Shown here: piece after piece, positions 38,940-47,786 of the stretch | How the letters are laid out: every line of letters begins with the position of its first letter | Numbering within the stretch: the stretch's first letter is position 1 | Program-made: the position numbers and the translations under genes | From: Flavobacterium haoranii | GTDB lineage: Bacteria; Bacteroidota; Bacteroidia; Flavobacteriales; Flavobacteriaceae | Assembly (NCBI RefSeq): GCF_009363055.1 | Contig: NZ_CP045292.1 | Location: 1,860,001 to 1,924,000 of the forward strand | Direction of reading: 5' to 3' | Length of the DNA: 64,000 nucleotides | Notes under the pieces: model-generated | Database searches by the model: none | The model's input: only the letters and a program-made list of their open reading frames with translations | Told to the model about the DNA's origin: nothing

Positions 38940-40508
38940 CTATAAATCAAATTTAATTCCTTGTGCTAAAGGTAATTGATCAGAATAGTTAACTGTGTTG
39001 GTTTGTCTTCTCATGTATACTTTCCAAGCATCTGAACCTGATTCACGTCCACCACCAGTTTCTTTTTCTCCACCAAAAGCACCACCAATTTCAGCACCAG
39101 AAGTTCCAATATTTACATTTGCAATTCCACAATCTGAACCTGCAAATGATAAGAATTTCTCTGCTTCTTTCATGCTGTTTGTCATGATAGATGAAGATAA
39201 ACCTTGAGCTACACCATTTTGTATCTCAATGGCATTTTCAACTTCTCCACTATATTTCATTAAGTATAAAATTGGTGCGAAAGTTTCGTGTTGTACAATT
39301 TCAAAATGATTTTCAGCTTCAATAATTGCTGGTTTTACATAACAACCACTTTCGTATCCTTCTCCTTCTAAAACACCACCTTCAACTAATACTTTTCCGC
39401 CTTCCGCTTTGGCTTTTTCAATAGCCGCTAAATATGTATTTACCGCATCTTTATCGATAAGCGGACCTACATGGTTTTTCTCATCTAAAGGATTTCCAAT
39501 TTTAATTTGCTTGTAAGCCCCAACAATTGCATCGCGAACGGTATCATAAACCGATTCGTGAATAATTAAACGTCGCGTAGAAGTACAACGTTGTCCGCAA
39601 GTTCCTACTGCTCCAAAAACTGCTCCAGGAACCACTACTTTTAAATCAGCTGTTGGTGTAATGATAATGGCATTGTTTCCACCTAATTCTAATAATGATT
39701 TCCCGAAACGTTCTGCAACCTTAGCACCAACAATTCTACCCATTCTTGTAGAACCTGTAGCAGATACTAAAGGAATACGCGTATCTGTAGTAATCATTTC
39801 ACCTACTCTATAATCTCCGTTTACAATACAAGAAATACCTTCTGGTAAACCATTAGCTTTTAAAATATCGGCAATAATATTTTGGCAAGCAACAGAACAT
39901 AAAGGTGCTTTTTCTGAAGCTTTCCATACACAAACGTCACCACAAATCCATGCTAAAGCGGTGTTCCAAGACCAAACAGCCACTGGGAAGTTGAATGCAG
40001 AAATAATTCCAACCACTCCAATTGGGTGCCATTGCTCACGCATAACGTGTCCTGGACGCTCTGATGGAATTACTTGTCCGTTTAACTGACGAGATAAACC
40101 TACAGCAAAATCACAGATATCGATCATTTCTTGAACTTCTCCGTAACCTTCTTGTAGTGATTTTCCCATTTCGTAAGAAACTAATTTCCCAAGAGGTTCT
40201 TTTAATTCTCTTAATTTATTCCCAAACTGACGCACAATTTCTCCGCGTTGAGGAGCTGGCATCGCTCTAAACGTTTTAAAAGCTTCAGTTGCTTTTTGCA
40301 TTACTCTTTCATAATCTTCAGCAGTTGTCGCTTTAACTTTTCCAATTAATTGACCATCAACTGGAGAATAACTTTCGATAATTTCTCCATTTGAAAACCA
40401 CTCACTTCCTGTAGAAGTACCTTCATTTAACTCTTTAATACCTAACAATTGTAAGGCTTCTTTCATCCCAAATTGTTCAGCAACTGACGATTGTGTTATT
40501 GTTGACAT
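38940..40508 (-). CDS. Aldehyde dehydrogenase of the ALDH7 (antiquitin) type
   Basis: The 522-residue enzyme oxidises an aldehyde with NAD. The ALDH7 type is suggested by GYGEVQEMIDICDFAVGLSR and EQWHPIGVVGIISAFNFPVA. The catalytic residues are visible in LLELGGNNAI (Glu) and GAVGTCGQRCTSTRR (Cys). ALDH7 members usually oxidise alpha-aminoadipic semialdehyde in lysine breakdown, which would fit the saccharopine dehydrogenase at 56003. The direct neighbour, however, is 3-hydroxyanthranilate dioxygenase, so a role in the kynurenine route (2-aminomuconic semialdehyde) cannot be excluded. A -7 box lies at 40549-40542. Confidence 0.9.
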   Translation of the reverse strand: MSTITQSSVAEQFGMKEALQLLGIKELNEGTSTGSEWFSNGEIIESYSPVDGQLIGKVKATTAEDYERVMQKATEAFKTFRAMPAPQRGEIVRQFGNKLRELKEPLGKLVSYEMGKSLQEGYGEVQEMIDICDFAVGLSRQLNGQVIPSERPGHVMREQWHPIGVVGIISAFNFPVAVWSWNTALAWICGDVCVWKASEKAPLCSVACQNIIADILKANGLPEGISCIVNGDYRVGEMITTDTRIPLVSATGSTRMGRIVGAKVAERFGKSLLELGGNNAIIITPTADLKVVVPGAVFGAVGTCGQRCTSTRRLIIHESVYDTVRDAIVGAYKQIKIGNPLDEKNHVGPLIDKDAVNTYLAAIEKAKAEGGKVLVEGGVLEGEGYESGCYVKPAIIEAENHFEIVQHETFAPILYLMKYSGEVENAIEIQNGVAQGLSSSIMTNSMKEAEKFLSFAGSDCGIANVNIGTSGAEIGGAFGGEKETGGGRESGSDAWKVYMRRQTNTVNYSDQLPLAQGIKFDL

Positions 40509-40541
40509 TTTAACTTTTTAATTTCTAATTGTTATATAATA

Positions 40542-40549
40542 CAAATGTA
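40542..40549 (-). promoter_or_regulatory. -7 element of the aldehyde dehydrogenase gene
   Basis: Minus-strand TACATTTG matches TAnnTTTG, 33 bases before ATG 40508. The -33 region is not clear. It suggests that the gene can be expressed apart from the upstream dioxygenase. Confidence 0.45.
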
Positions 40550-40581
40550 TAAAATTTTATTATTCTTTAAAGTAACAAGAT

Positions 40582-41115
40582 TTACTTAATAAATTTTTTA
40601 TCTACCTCCATAATTTCACCACATTTTTGACAAGTTCGCAATTTTTCGGAACTGTAAAAATCTTTAAAGTGAGGCAAAAAATCTTTTTCTATGTTGTGTA
40701 ACTCAAAATACACTTCGTGCAAAGGGTTGTTACAATTATCGCAAAACCAAAGTAAACCATCATTAAAACCTTTACCTGCTCTTTTACGCTCTATAACTAA
40801 TCCAACTGAACCTTCTGTTCTTGCTGGAGAATGTGGCACTTTTGCAGGATGCAAATACATATCACCAGCACTTAACTTCATGGCTTTTTTCTTTCCATTC
40901 TCTTGAATGTAAACTGTTATTTCACCTTGTAGTTGATAAAATAATTCTTCTGTTTCGTTATAATGGTAATCTTTTCGTGCATTGGGTCCTCCAACAATCA
41001 TTACAATATAATCTTCAGATTCTATGTAAAGGTTTTTATTTGAAACTGGAGGTTGTAATAAATGCTTATTTTCTTCAATCCATTTTTGAAGATTGAAAGG
41101 CTTCGCTATAGACAT
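40582..41115 (-). CDS. nbaC: 3-hydroxyanthranilate 3,4-dioxygenase
   Basis: The enzyme opens the ring of 3-hydroxyanthranilate with oxygen and iron, giving the precursor of quinolinate in tryptophan breakdown or NAD synthesis. The 177-residue product is a cupin with the family metal-binding residues in DYHYNETEELFYQLQGE and in VPHSPARTEGSVG, plus the substrate-binding RKDY. The bacterial form also has a rubredoxin-like C-terminal site, seen here as CDNC and CQKC. Length and motifs fit the family well. The aldehyde dehydrogenase follows after 73 bases. Confidence 0.95.
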   Translation of the reverse strand: MSIAKPFNLQKWIEENKHLLQPPVSNKNLYIESEDYIVMIVGGPNARKDYHYNETEELFYQLQGEITVYIQENGKKKAMKLSAGDMYLHPAKVPHSPARTEGSVGLVIERKRAGKGFNDGLLWFCDNCNNPLHEVYFELHNIEKDFLPHFKDFYSSEKLRTCQKCGEIMEVDKKFIK

Positions 41116-41142
41116 AATATTTTTTTATAAAAATACAAAGAA

Positions 41143-41174
41143 AAAAGGTTAGCCTAAATTTTGACTAACCTTTT
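41143..41174 (-). terminator. Putative terminator between the dioxygenase and the nuclease-fold gene
   Basis: A ten-base stem (AAAAGGTTAG with CTAACCTTTT) and a 12-base loop lie just after the minus-strand stop at 41182. The long loop makes it weaker than the others. Confidence 0.6.
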
Positions 41175-41181
41175 CTTATAA

Positions 41182-42300
41182 TTATTTATACTCTTTAATT
41201 AAGTAAACATATACTGGGAAGTGATCACTATAACCCGGAACTCCGTTTGAATTACGTTTTGGATATCCTTTCCATGGACCTTCATTTTGAATTAAATAAG
41301 GCTTAATGAATCTACCAGCTTTCCAATATGTCCAAGTAGTAAATTCTTTTTTCTCATATTTCTCTTTTCTTACTAAAGGTTCAGAAAGCATGATTTGATC
41401 GAATAAATTCCAAGCATCTCTATATCCTAAAGTTCCTTCACCATTTTTATACATTTTCTCCATAGGGTTATACATACCAAATGGTTTGATGTCTTCTTTA
41501 TTTGCAACAGTACCAATTTCCTTTTTAACACTTTTATTAACTGGGTCATCATTTAAATCTCCCATTGTAATAATGTTTGCATTAGGATTAATTGCGTATA
41601 ATGAATCGATAATCTTGCGATTTAATTTACCAGCTGCTTCACGATATGGACTACTTCTTTTTTCTCCACCAGAACGAGATGGCCAGTGATTCACAATAAA
41701 ACTAATTTCTTCACCATCTAATAATCCTGTTACTAATAACTGATCACGAGTGTAAACTCTTTTAGATTTACCTTCAGCTTTAGCATGATCATCATCAGCT
41801 TCGTTAGTCTCTTCAGCTTTTCCTTTTTTACTATCTAACATATCAGAAGTAATATATAAAGGAATGTTTGTATAAGATGTAGGTGTAAAATGCTTTGGTT
41901 GATACAGAAAACCAACGTCAATCCCTCTTTTATCTGGTGAATCAAAATGAACAATCTGATATCCTAAATCTTTGATTTTTGGATTTCTAACTAAGTCTTC
42001 TAAAACCCCTCTATTTTCAATTTCACATGTTCCTATTATAGTAGGTGCACTTTTTTGAACATCACTTGTTCCTAATTCAGAAATTACACGAGCTAAATTA
42101 TCTAGCTTTTTATTGTAATTTTTTGACGTCCATCCTTTTACAGGAAGATACTCTTCGTCATAATTTGGACCTTTTATAGTATCAAAAAGGTTTTCAAAGT
42201 TATAAAATGCAACCGTGTGCAATTTATATTTTTTCTCTTGCGCTATTGAATTAATCGCAATAAAAACGGCCAAAACAAGGCCAAATTGTTTAAATTTCAT
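41182..42300 (-). CDS. Secreted endonuclease/exonuclease/phosphatase-family enzyme
   Basis: The 372-residue product has a signal peptide (MKFKQFGLVLAVFIAINSIAQ) and an EEP fold. The catalytic landmarks are AFYNFENLFD (Asn), GTCEIENRGVLEDL (metal-binding Glu), VNHWPSRSGG (His), MGDLNDDP (Asp and Asn) and a final GYSDHFPVYV (Asp-His). Such enzymes cleave DNA, RNA or phosphate esters; which one is not readable here. Export, and divergence from a TonB receptor and DUF5689 lipoprotein with back-to-back promoters, suggest degradation of a nutrient outside the cytoplasm followed by uptake. Confidence 0.9.
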   Translation of the reverse strand: MKFKQFGLVLAVFIAINSIAQEKKYKLHTVAFYNFENLFDTIKGPNYDEEYLPVKGWTSKNYNKKLDNLARVISELGTSDVQKSAPTIIGTCEIENRGVLEDLVRNPKIKDLGYQIVHFDSPDKRGIDVGFLYQPKHFTPTSYTNIPLYITSDMLDSKKGKAEETNEADDDHAKAEGKSKRVYTRDQLLVTGLLDGEEISFIVNHWPSRSGGEKRSSPYREAAGKLNRKIIDSLYAINPNANIITMGDLNDDPVNKSVKKEIGTVANKEDIKPFGMYNPMEKMYKNGEGTLGYRDAWNLFDQIMLSEPLVRKEKYEKKEFTTWTYWKAGRFIKPYLIQNEGPWKGYPKRNSNGVPGYSDHFPVYVYLIKEYK

Positions 42301-42345
42301 AATGAGAATGTTATGTTATTGTCAACTTTAAAACAAATTGGGTGC

Positions 42346-42381
42346 CAAAGGTATAAAATAATAACAAAAGTTGTACATTTG
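42346..42381. promoter_or_regulatory. Back-to-back -7 elements for the nuclease-fold gene and the TonB receptor
   Basis: Minus-strand TACCTTTG (42353-42346) faces the nuclease-fold gene and plus-strand TACATTTG (42374-42381) faces the receptor. Only 20 bases separate them, so the -33 regions overlap and the two genes are probably controlled together. Neither has a perfect -33 box. Confidence 0.5.
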
Positions 42382-42440
42382 TGGGCTGTTAAGATTTTAA
42401 CACTTAACAATTAATTTAATATTAATTATTTAATCTGTTT

Positions 42441-45290
42441 ATGAAGAAACTTTTATTCAGTGCTATTTTGACCCTTGTAAGCTTAACAATGCTTGCACAA
42501 CAAAATCCTGCGCTAAAAGGTAAAGTGGTTGATTCTAAATCACAAAAACCATTACAAAATGTAGTGGCAACTATTCAAAGCACTAACACTTCAGTTGTAA
42601 CTGGAGTAGATGGTTCATTTGTTATTCAAGAATTTCCAAATGACCAACCTGTATTAGAAATTACTTACACAGGTTACAAATCTCAAACTTATGTTTTAGA
42701 ACCAGTAAAAGGAGAAACTTTAGATTTAGGAGTTTTATCTTTAGAAGAAGATATTACGTCTGAGTTACAACTAAGTTTGGTTACTATTACGGAAAATGAT
42801 TTAGGAGACGAAAATACAGGTTCTGAGAGTACATCAGGACTTTTACAAGCTTCTAGAGACACTTACCAACAAGCTGCTGCTTTTAACTGGGGACAAGCAC
42901 GATTTAGAATTAGAGGTTTGGATAATCAATACGGAACTACAATGATCAATGGTATCGTAATGAACAAACTTTATGACGGTAGACCACAATGGAGCAATTG
43001 GGGCGGTTTAAATGATGCTACTCGTAACCAAGAATTTACAATGGGGTCAGCTCCTTCAGATTACACATTTGGAGGAATACTTGGAACACAAGAAATTAAC
43101 ACGAGAGCGTCTCATTACAGACCAGGGACAAGAATTTCAATGTCTGGAACCAATACAAATTACAATTGGAGAACTATGGGAACTCATGCATCAGGCTTTA
43201 ATAAAAAGGGTTGGGCATTTGTAGTTTCTGCATCAAGAAGATGGGCAAAAGAAGGCTACTTTGAAGGAACTGATTACAGTGCGAATTCTTTATTTGCTTC
43301 AGTTGAGAAGAAATTTAATGACAAACATAGTTTAAACTTTACTTCAATTTATGCACAAAATAGTAGAGGTAAAAACTCACCTAATACTAAAGAAGTAACA
43401 GACTTAATGGGTATAGATTATAATTCTTATTGGGGATGGCAAGATGGTAAAAAACGTAACTCAAGAGAAAAAAACATAGAAGAACCTATAAACATGTTGT
43501 CTCACTATTGGAAAATAAGTGAAAAAACATCGTTAAATACAAATATTGCATACCAGACAGGTAAAATTGGAAATTCAAGAATCGATTACCAAGGGGTTCC
43601 AAATCCTGATCCTACATACTACAGAAATTTACCTAGTTATTTTCTTTCTTTATATGAAAACGACCCAGCTGTTGTATCGGCTCAAAATCCTTCGGCATAT
43701 TTACCAGGTGGTTTAGGCGGACTTTATACACCGGATTTACTTGGTGCATACAATGCAGAATTCTACAAACAGCAACAAATAGATTGGCAAAAACTTTACG
43801 ATACAAACAAAGCTGCAGGAAGAAGTGTTTATGTGTTATATGAAGACAGAACAGATGACAAATTATGGAATGCCAATACTATTCTAAATAGTGTATTATC
43901 TGATAATATTGTTTTAAATGCAGCTGTTAACTATAAGAATTTAAGATCTCACAATTTCCAATACATGTTGGATTTGCTTGGAGGAGATTATTTCCTAGAT
44001 GTTGATAATTTTGGAACAAATGCAGATCAACAACAATCTAACTTGAATAATCCAAATAGACAAGTAAGAGAAGGTGATAAATATGGTTACAATTACAAAT
44101 TGAATGCTAATGTTATTGATGCTTTTACTCAATTCAAATTTAAGTATAAAAAAATTGATTTTTATTTAGCACAACAATTCTCAAGATCTGAGTATCAAAG
44201 AGAAGGTCTTTACAGAAATGGATATTATCCAACTAACTCTTACGGCAAAAGTAAAAAAGTTGAATTTGATAATTTTGGATTTAAAGGTGGTTTAACTTAC
44301 AAAATTAATGGCCGTCATTTAATTGACTTTAATGCAATTTACATGAGTAAAGCTCCTGACTTAAGAAGCTCTTTTTCTAATGCTAGAGTAAATAACAATG
44401 TAACTGTAGACTTAAAAAGTGAAACACTTTCAAATGTTGATTTAAGCTACATAATTAGAGCTCCAAAATTTAAATCAAGATTAACTGGTTTCTTCTCTCA
44501 ACAAAAAGATGTAACAGAAGTTAGCTTCTTTTTCTCTGAAGGTACAGTAGAAGATTTCTCAGGAGAAGGAGACACTAATGCTTTTGTTAATGAAGTTGTT
44601 ACTGGTTTAGACAAAAGTAATTATGGACTAGAATTAGGGTTAGAATATCAAATTACTTCTACAATTAAAGCTATGGCATCTGCTACTTATGCAGAATATA
44701 TATATTCAAACAACCCTAATGTTTATTTATCTGTTGATAATCAAGGTTCTGCAACAAATACTAATACAGCAAGAAGCTATGGAAAAGCTTATTTAAAAGA
44801 CTATCACTTACCTGGTGTTGCTAATAATGCCGCTTCAATTGGATTAGAATATCGCGACCCTAAATTCTGGTGGGTTGGGGTAAACTACAACTATCTAAGT
44901 GGGTCATACTTAGATATTTCTCCTTTGCTAAGAACTAATAACTTCCTTAAAGACCCAACAAGTTATAGTGGAAGTGCATTTCCTGAGATAACTCAAGATA
45001 GATTAAGACAATTATTAAAACAAGAACAACTTGACGATATTTATTTATTAAATTTACAAGGAGGTAAATCTTGGAGAATAAGCAATAAAAACAGAAATAC
45101 GTTTGGTTTCTTCGCCTCTATTAATAATGTCTTAGACAAGCGTTATAAAACTGGTGGTTATGAACAAGCAAGAAACGCTAATTATAGAGAACTTAACCAA
45201 GATGTGTCAAGTGGAAATCCTGCTTTCGCTCCAAAGTATTTTTATGGATACGGAAGAACTTATTTTGTTAACTTTTACATTAATTTCTAA
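42441..45290 (+). CDS. TonB-dependent outer-membrane receptor with carboxypeptidase-like N-terminal domain
   Basis: The 949-residue product has a signal peptide (LLFSAILTLVSLTMLAQ) and a carboxypeptidase-regulatory-like beta-sandwich at about residues 24-105 (NPALKGKVVDSKSQKPLQNV; VTGVDGSFVI). A plug (FNWGQARFRIRGLDNQYG; TMINGIVMNKLYDG) and a beta-barrel follow, ending with the aromatic strand TYFVNFYINF. It has no SusD partner, so it is not a classical polysaccharide-utilisation receptor. The next gene, 17 bases away, encodes a DUF5689 lipoprotein. The substrate is unknown; the divergent secreted phosphatase/nuclease-fold enzyme hints at phosphate or nucleic-acid compounds. Confidence 0.92.
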   Translation: MKKLLFSAILTLVSLTMLAQQNPALKGKVVDSKSQKPLQNVVATIQSTNTSVVTGVDGSFVIQEFPNDQPVLEITYTGYKSQTYVLEPVKGETLDLGVLSLEEDITSELQLSLVTITENDLGDENTGSESTSGLLQASRDTYQQAAAFNWGQARFRIRGLDNQYGTTMINGIVMNKLYDGRPQWSNWGGLNDATRNQEFTMGSAPSDYTFGGILGTQEINTRASHYRPGTRISMSGTNTNYNWRTMGTHASGFNKKGWAFVVSASRRWAKEGYFEGTDYSANSLFASVEKKFNDKHSLNFTSIYAQNSRGKNSPNTKEVTDLMGIDYNSYWGWQDGKKRNSREKNIEEPINMLSHYWKISEKTSLNTNIAYQTGKIGNSRIDYQGVPNPDPTYYRNLPSYFLSLYENDPAVVSAQNPSAYLPGGLGGLYTPDLLGAYNAEFYKQQQIDWQKLYDTNKAAGRSVYVLYEDRTDDKLWNANTILNSVLSDNIVLNAAVNYKNLRSHNFQYMLDLLGGDYFLDVDNFGTNADQQQSNLNNPNRQVREGDKYGYNYKLNANVIDAFTQFKFKYKKIDFYLAQQFSRSEYQREGLYRNGYYPTNSYGKSKKVEFDNFGFKGGLTYKINGRHLIDFNAIYMSKAPDLRSSFSNARVNNNVTVDLKSETLSNVDLSYIIRAPKFKSRLTGFFSQQKDVTEVSFFFSEGTVEDFSGEGDTNAFVNEVVTGLDKSNYGLELGLEYQITSTIKAMASATYAEYIYSNNPNVYLSVDNQGSATNTNTARSYGKAYLKDYHLPGVANNAASIGLEYRDPKFWWVGVNYNYLSGSYLDISPLLRTNNFLKDPTSYSGSAFPEITQDRLRQLLKQEQLDDIYLLNLQGGKSWRISNKNRNTFGFFASINNVLDKRYKTGGYEQARNANYRELNQDVSSGNPAFAPKYFYGYGRTYFVNFYINF

Positions 45291-45307
45291 AAAAATAGCA
45301 TAACAAT

Positions 45308-46630
45308 ATGAAAAAAACAATTTTTAAAACAGCAATTTTAATCGCATCTGTATCTTTATTTACAGCGTGTGTTAATGGTGATGATTATGACACACCATCA
45401 TTAGAATGTAATGAAACTTCCCTTGTTAAAAACTTAGAAGTATCGGCAATCCCTTTCAGTTCTACAATTACACAATACACTGATGAGGATATTGTTGAAG
45501 CATATGTAACCTCAAGTGATAGAGATGGGAATTTCTTTAAATCTATTTCGATGCAAACTTTAGACGGAAGTGATGCATTTAGTATTTCAGTTGATGTAAA
45601 TGCTACTTTCGTAAATTTTGAGCCAGGCAGAAAAGTATTGTTAAATTTAAAAGATTTATATTTGTTAAATAATGTAAGTGGATTTGGAAATGGTGGTAAA
45701 GTAATCGGATCACTTTATATCTCACCTACAAACGGATCTGTTTCAATTGGAAGAATTCCTCAAGCTCAATATTTAACCGCATTAAACAGAAGTTGTACAG
45801 TTGTAGATGAAGATCAACTTGTACAAACTGTAACTATTGCTCAAGCTACTTCTAGCGATGCTTATTTAAATAAATTGATTGAAATCGAAAATGTACAATT
45901 CAACAACTCTTCAATCAATACTACATATTATGACCAGTATAACGCTATAGGTGGTTCGACTAATCATACAATAGAAGATGCAGATGGTAATTCAATGATT
46001 TTTAGAACTAGTAGCTATGCTACATTTGCACACCATAATGTTGCTGAAGGAAATGGTAAAATAAGAGGTGTTATCACAAAATATGGTAACGATTATCAAT
46101 TCTTTGCTAGATATGAAAGTGATATTATGTTAGACAACCCAAGAATTGTTCCTTTATTTGAAGAATCTTTCACATCTAATTGGAATAATTGGACAAAATA
46201 TAGTGTTGTTGGAGCTCAAGTTTGGACGTTAGACACACAATATGGTAACCCAGGAAATTGTGCTAAAATGTCTGGTTATTCTGGTGGAAATCAAAACAAT
46301 GAGGACTGGTTAATTTCTCCTTCAATCGACTTAACATCAATTACTACGGCAAGTTTAAAATTTGATACTTCTAGTAAATTTGCAGGTAACCTATTAGAAG
46401 TTTACATTTCAACTGATTATGTTTCTGGCGATCCAAATGCTGCTACTTGGACACAATTAACTGGTTTTAATTTGGACACAAATACTGGCTCTTATATTTG
46501 GACTGCTTCTGGTGCAATTGATATTTCAACTTTTGCAGGAAACAATGTTTATTTAGGTTTCAAATATACTTCAACTACTTCAGCGGCTACAACTTGGGAA
46601 GTTGACAACGTAAAAATTGAAGGACAATAA
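45308..46630 (+). CDS. DUF5689 surface lipoprotein with C-terminal choice-of-anchor/jelly-roll domain
   Basis: The 440-residue product has a lipoprotein signal (SVSLFTACVNGDD, Cys near residue 21) followed by acidic residues that favour surface export in Bacteroidota. Residues about 35-275 match the DUF5689 style (IVEAYVTSSDRDGNFFKSIS; GRKVLLNLKDLYL; LIEIENVQF). Residues about 280-440 are a jelly-roll of the choice-of-anchor J or cleaved-adhesin type (EESFTSNWNNWTKYS; NNEDWLISPSIDL; WEVDNVKIEG). It probably works with the receptor encoded upstream, as a binding partner on the cell surface. Confidence 0.85.
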   Translation: MKKTIFKTAILIASVSLFTACVNGDDYDTPSLECNETSLVKNLEVSAIPFSSTITQYTDEDIVEAYVTSSDRDGNFFKSISMQTLDGSDAFSISVDVNATFVNFEPGRKVLLNLKDLYLLNNVSGFGNGGKVIGSLYISPTNGSVSIGRIPQAQYLTALNRSCTVVDEDQLVQTVTIAQATSSDAYLNKLIEIENVQFNNSSINTTYYDQYNAIGGSTNHTIEDADGNSMIFRTSSYATFAHHNVAEGNGKIRGVITKYGNDYQFFARYESDIMLDNPRIVPLFEESFTSNWNNWTKYSVVGAQVWTLDTQYGNPGNCAKMSGYSGGNQNNEDWLISPSIDLTSITTASLKFDTSSKFAGNLLEVYISTDYVSGDPNAATWTQLTGFNLDTNTGSYIWTASGAIDISTFAGNNVYLGFKYTSTTSAATTWEVDNVKIEGQ

Positions 46631-46642
46631 TTCTATATACTA

Positions 46643-47116
46643 ATGAAAAATAAAATTTTAATTTTTTTACTATCGTTTATTACTTTATCAATAACATCAT
46701 GTGATAACAATGATGAGACAAAAGAAATAAACAATAAAAAAAATCCTATAGAAGGTAAATGGACAATTCAACAAATTGGTGAAATTCAAATAATTAATAG
46801 CACAAATATTGTTGTATATGAAGATTATCAATCAAGTGGAAACTGTGAAAACGATTTTTATATCTTCAATACAGATTTTACATATTCTTTTAATGAAGTC
46901 TTAGATTCAAACAACTGTACTCCAACAGAAGTTGAAGTTGGTGAATACGAAATTGGAGAAGATACAATTACGTTATATTACTCTGTAGAAGAAAATGGTT
47001 CAACTGTAGATTATCAATCTAGTGCAACTGTTATTAATTTAACTTATGAAACTATGGAATTAGCGTTAGGTAATGATACTAATGGAGTTTCTTTTTTAAA
47101 GTTATCAAAACAGTAA
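46643..47116 (+). CDS. Small lipoprotein with lipocalin-like domain
   Basis: The 157-residue product has a lipoprotein signal (SFITLSITSCDNNDE). It then has a single beta-rich domain containing PIEGKWTIQQIGE and GEYEIGEDTITLYYS, the style of Bacteroidota lipocalin-like proteins, with two internal cysteines (near CENDF and NNCTP) that may pair. Function is not known. It follows the DUF5689 gene by 12 bases and is the last gene before a strong terminator, so it is probably part of the same uptake operon. Confidence 0.78.
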   Translation: MKNKILIFLLSFITLSITSCDNNDETKEINNKKNPIEGKWTIQQIGEIQIINSTNIVVYEDYQSSGNCENDFYIFNTDFTYSFNEVLDSNNCTPTEVEVGEYEIGEDTITLYYSVEENGSTVDYQSSATVINLTYETMELALGNDTNGVSFLKLSKQ

Positions 47117-47137
47117 TAAAACAATAGATTTAAAAAT

Positions 47138-47165
47138 AAAAACCCCGCAAATGCGGGGTTTTTAT
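47138..47165. terminator. Intrinsic terminator, usable from both sides
   Basis: An 11-base stem AAAAACCCCGC with GCGGGGTTTTT (loop AAAT) has T tracts on both strands. It separates the lipocalin-like gene from the convergent YiiX-like gene. Confidence 0.9.
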
Positions 47166-47168
47166 TTT

Positions 47169-47786
47169 TTATAAAGTTCCTAAAATCTTAATTTTTTTTG
47201 AAGTTGAAATGCCTCCAGGATTACAACCAAGTTGACCTTCTGGAATTTCAATATTTAAATTTTTATAATATTCTGCCCAAACATTGAAAAATTCTTTAGA
47301 ATTTGGAGCCTTAAATGTCATGGGATACAAAACAAAGAATGGCTCTTTATTCGCTTCTTTAAAACAATCATAAATCAACTCTGAGCAATAATACTTTCCA
47401 TTATTGTAAATATATTCATTATCGTAGGGTACTCCTAACTGATTCTTACCAAATGAAACTGCTTCTGGAATTAATTTTTTAAAACGCTTCTTTACTCTTC
47501 CTACATACATTGGCAAATCAGTATAAGAAGTAAAAGTTTGATAAGGTGTTAATTTAACGCTATTTCCCGATGCTTCCAACACAAAAACACTATCATTCTC
47601 AATAACAACCATTCCCATGTGGTTAAAATCTATTCCTTTGTAGCCTTCTGTTACCTGATTAATTGCTTCACATAATTCGCCACAATTCATCGATTGAAAA
47701 ATTAAATCACCCGTTTTCAATTCAATCTTTTGTGCTAAAACTATGTTAGCAAAAAGTAAAGCAGCTGTGATAAACTTACGATTCAT
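47169..47786 (-). CDS. YiiX/YebB-like permuted NlpC/P60 cysteine hydrolase
   Basis: The 205-residue product has a signal peptide (ITAALLFANIVLAQ) and a circularly permuted papain-like domain. It begins with LKTGDLIFQ and the catalytic histidine H56 in DFNHMGMVV; the nucleophile is C134 in GKYYCSELIYDCF. Members cleave peptide or thioester/amide bonds, and some act on cell-wall peptides; the substrate here is unknown. I use ATG 47786, which overlaps truB by 11 bases, in place of a TTG two codons earlier. Confidence 0.87.
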   Translation of the reverse strand: MNRKFITAALLFANIVLAQKIELKTGDLIFQSMNCGELCEAINQVTEGYKGIDFNHMGMVVIENDSVFVLEASGNSVKLTPYQTFTSYTDLPMYVGRVKKRFKKLIPEAVSFGKNQLGVPYDNEYIYNNGKYYCSELIYDCFKEANKEPFFVLYPMTFKAPNSKEFFNVWAEYYKNLNIEIPEGQLGCNPGGISTSKKIKILGTL

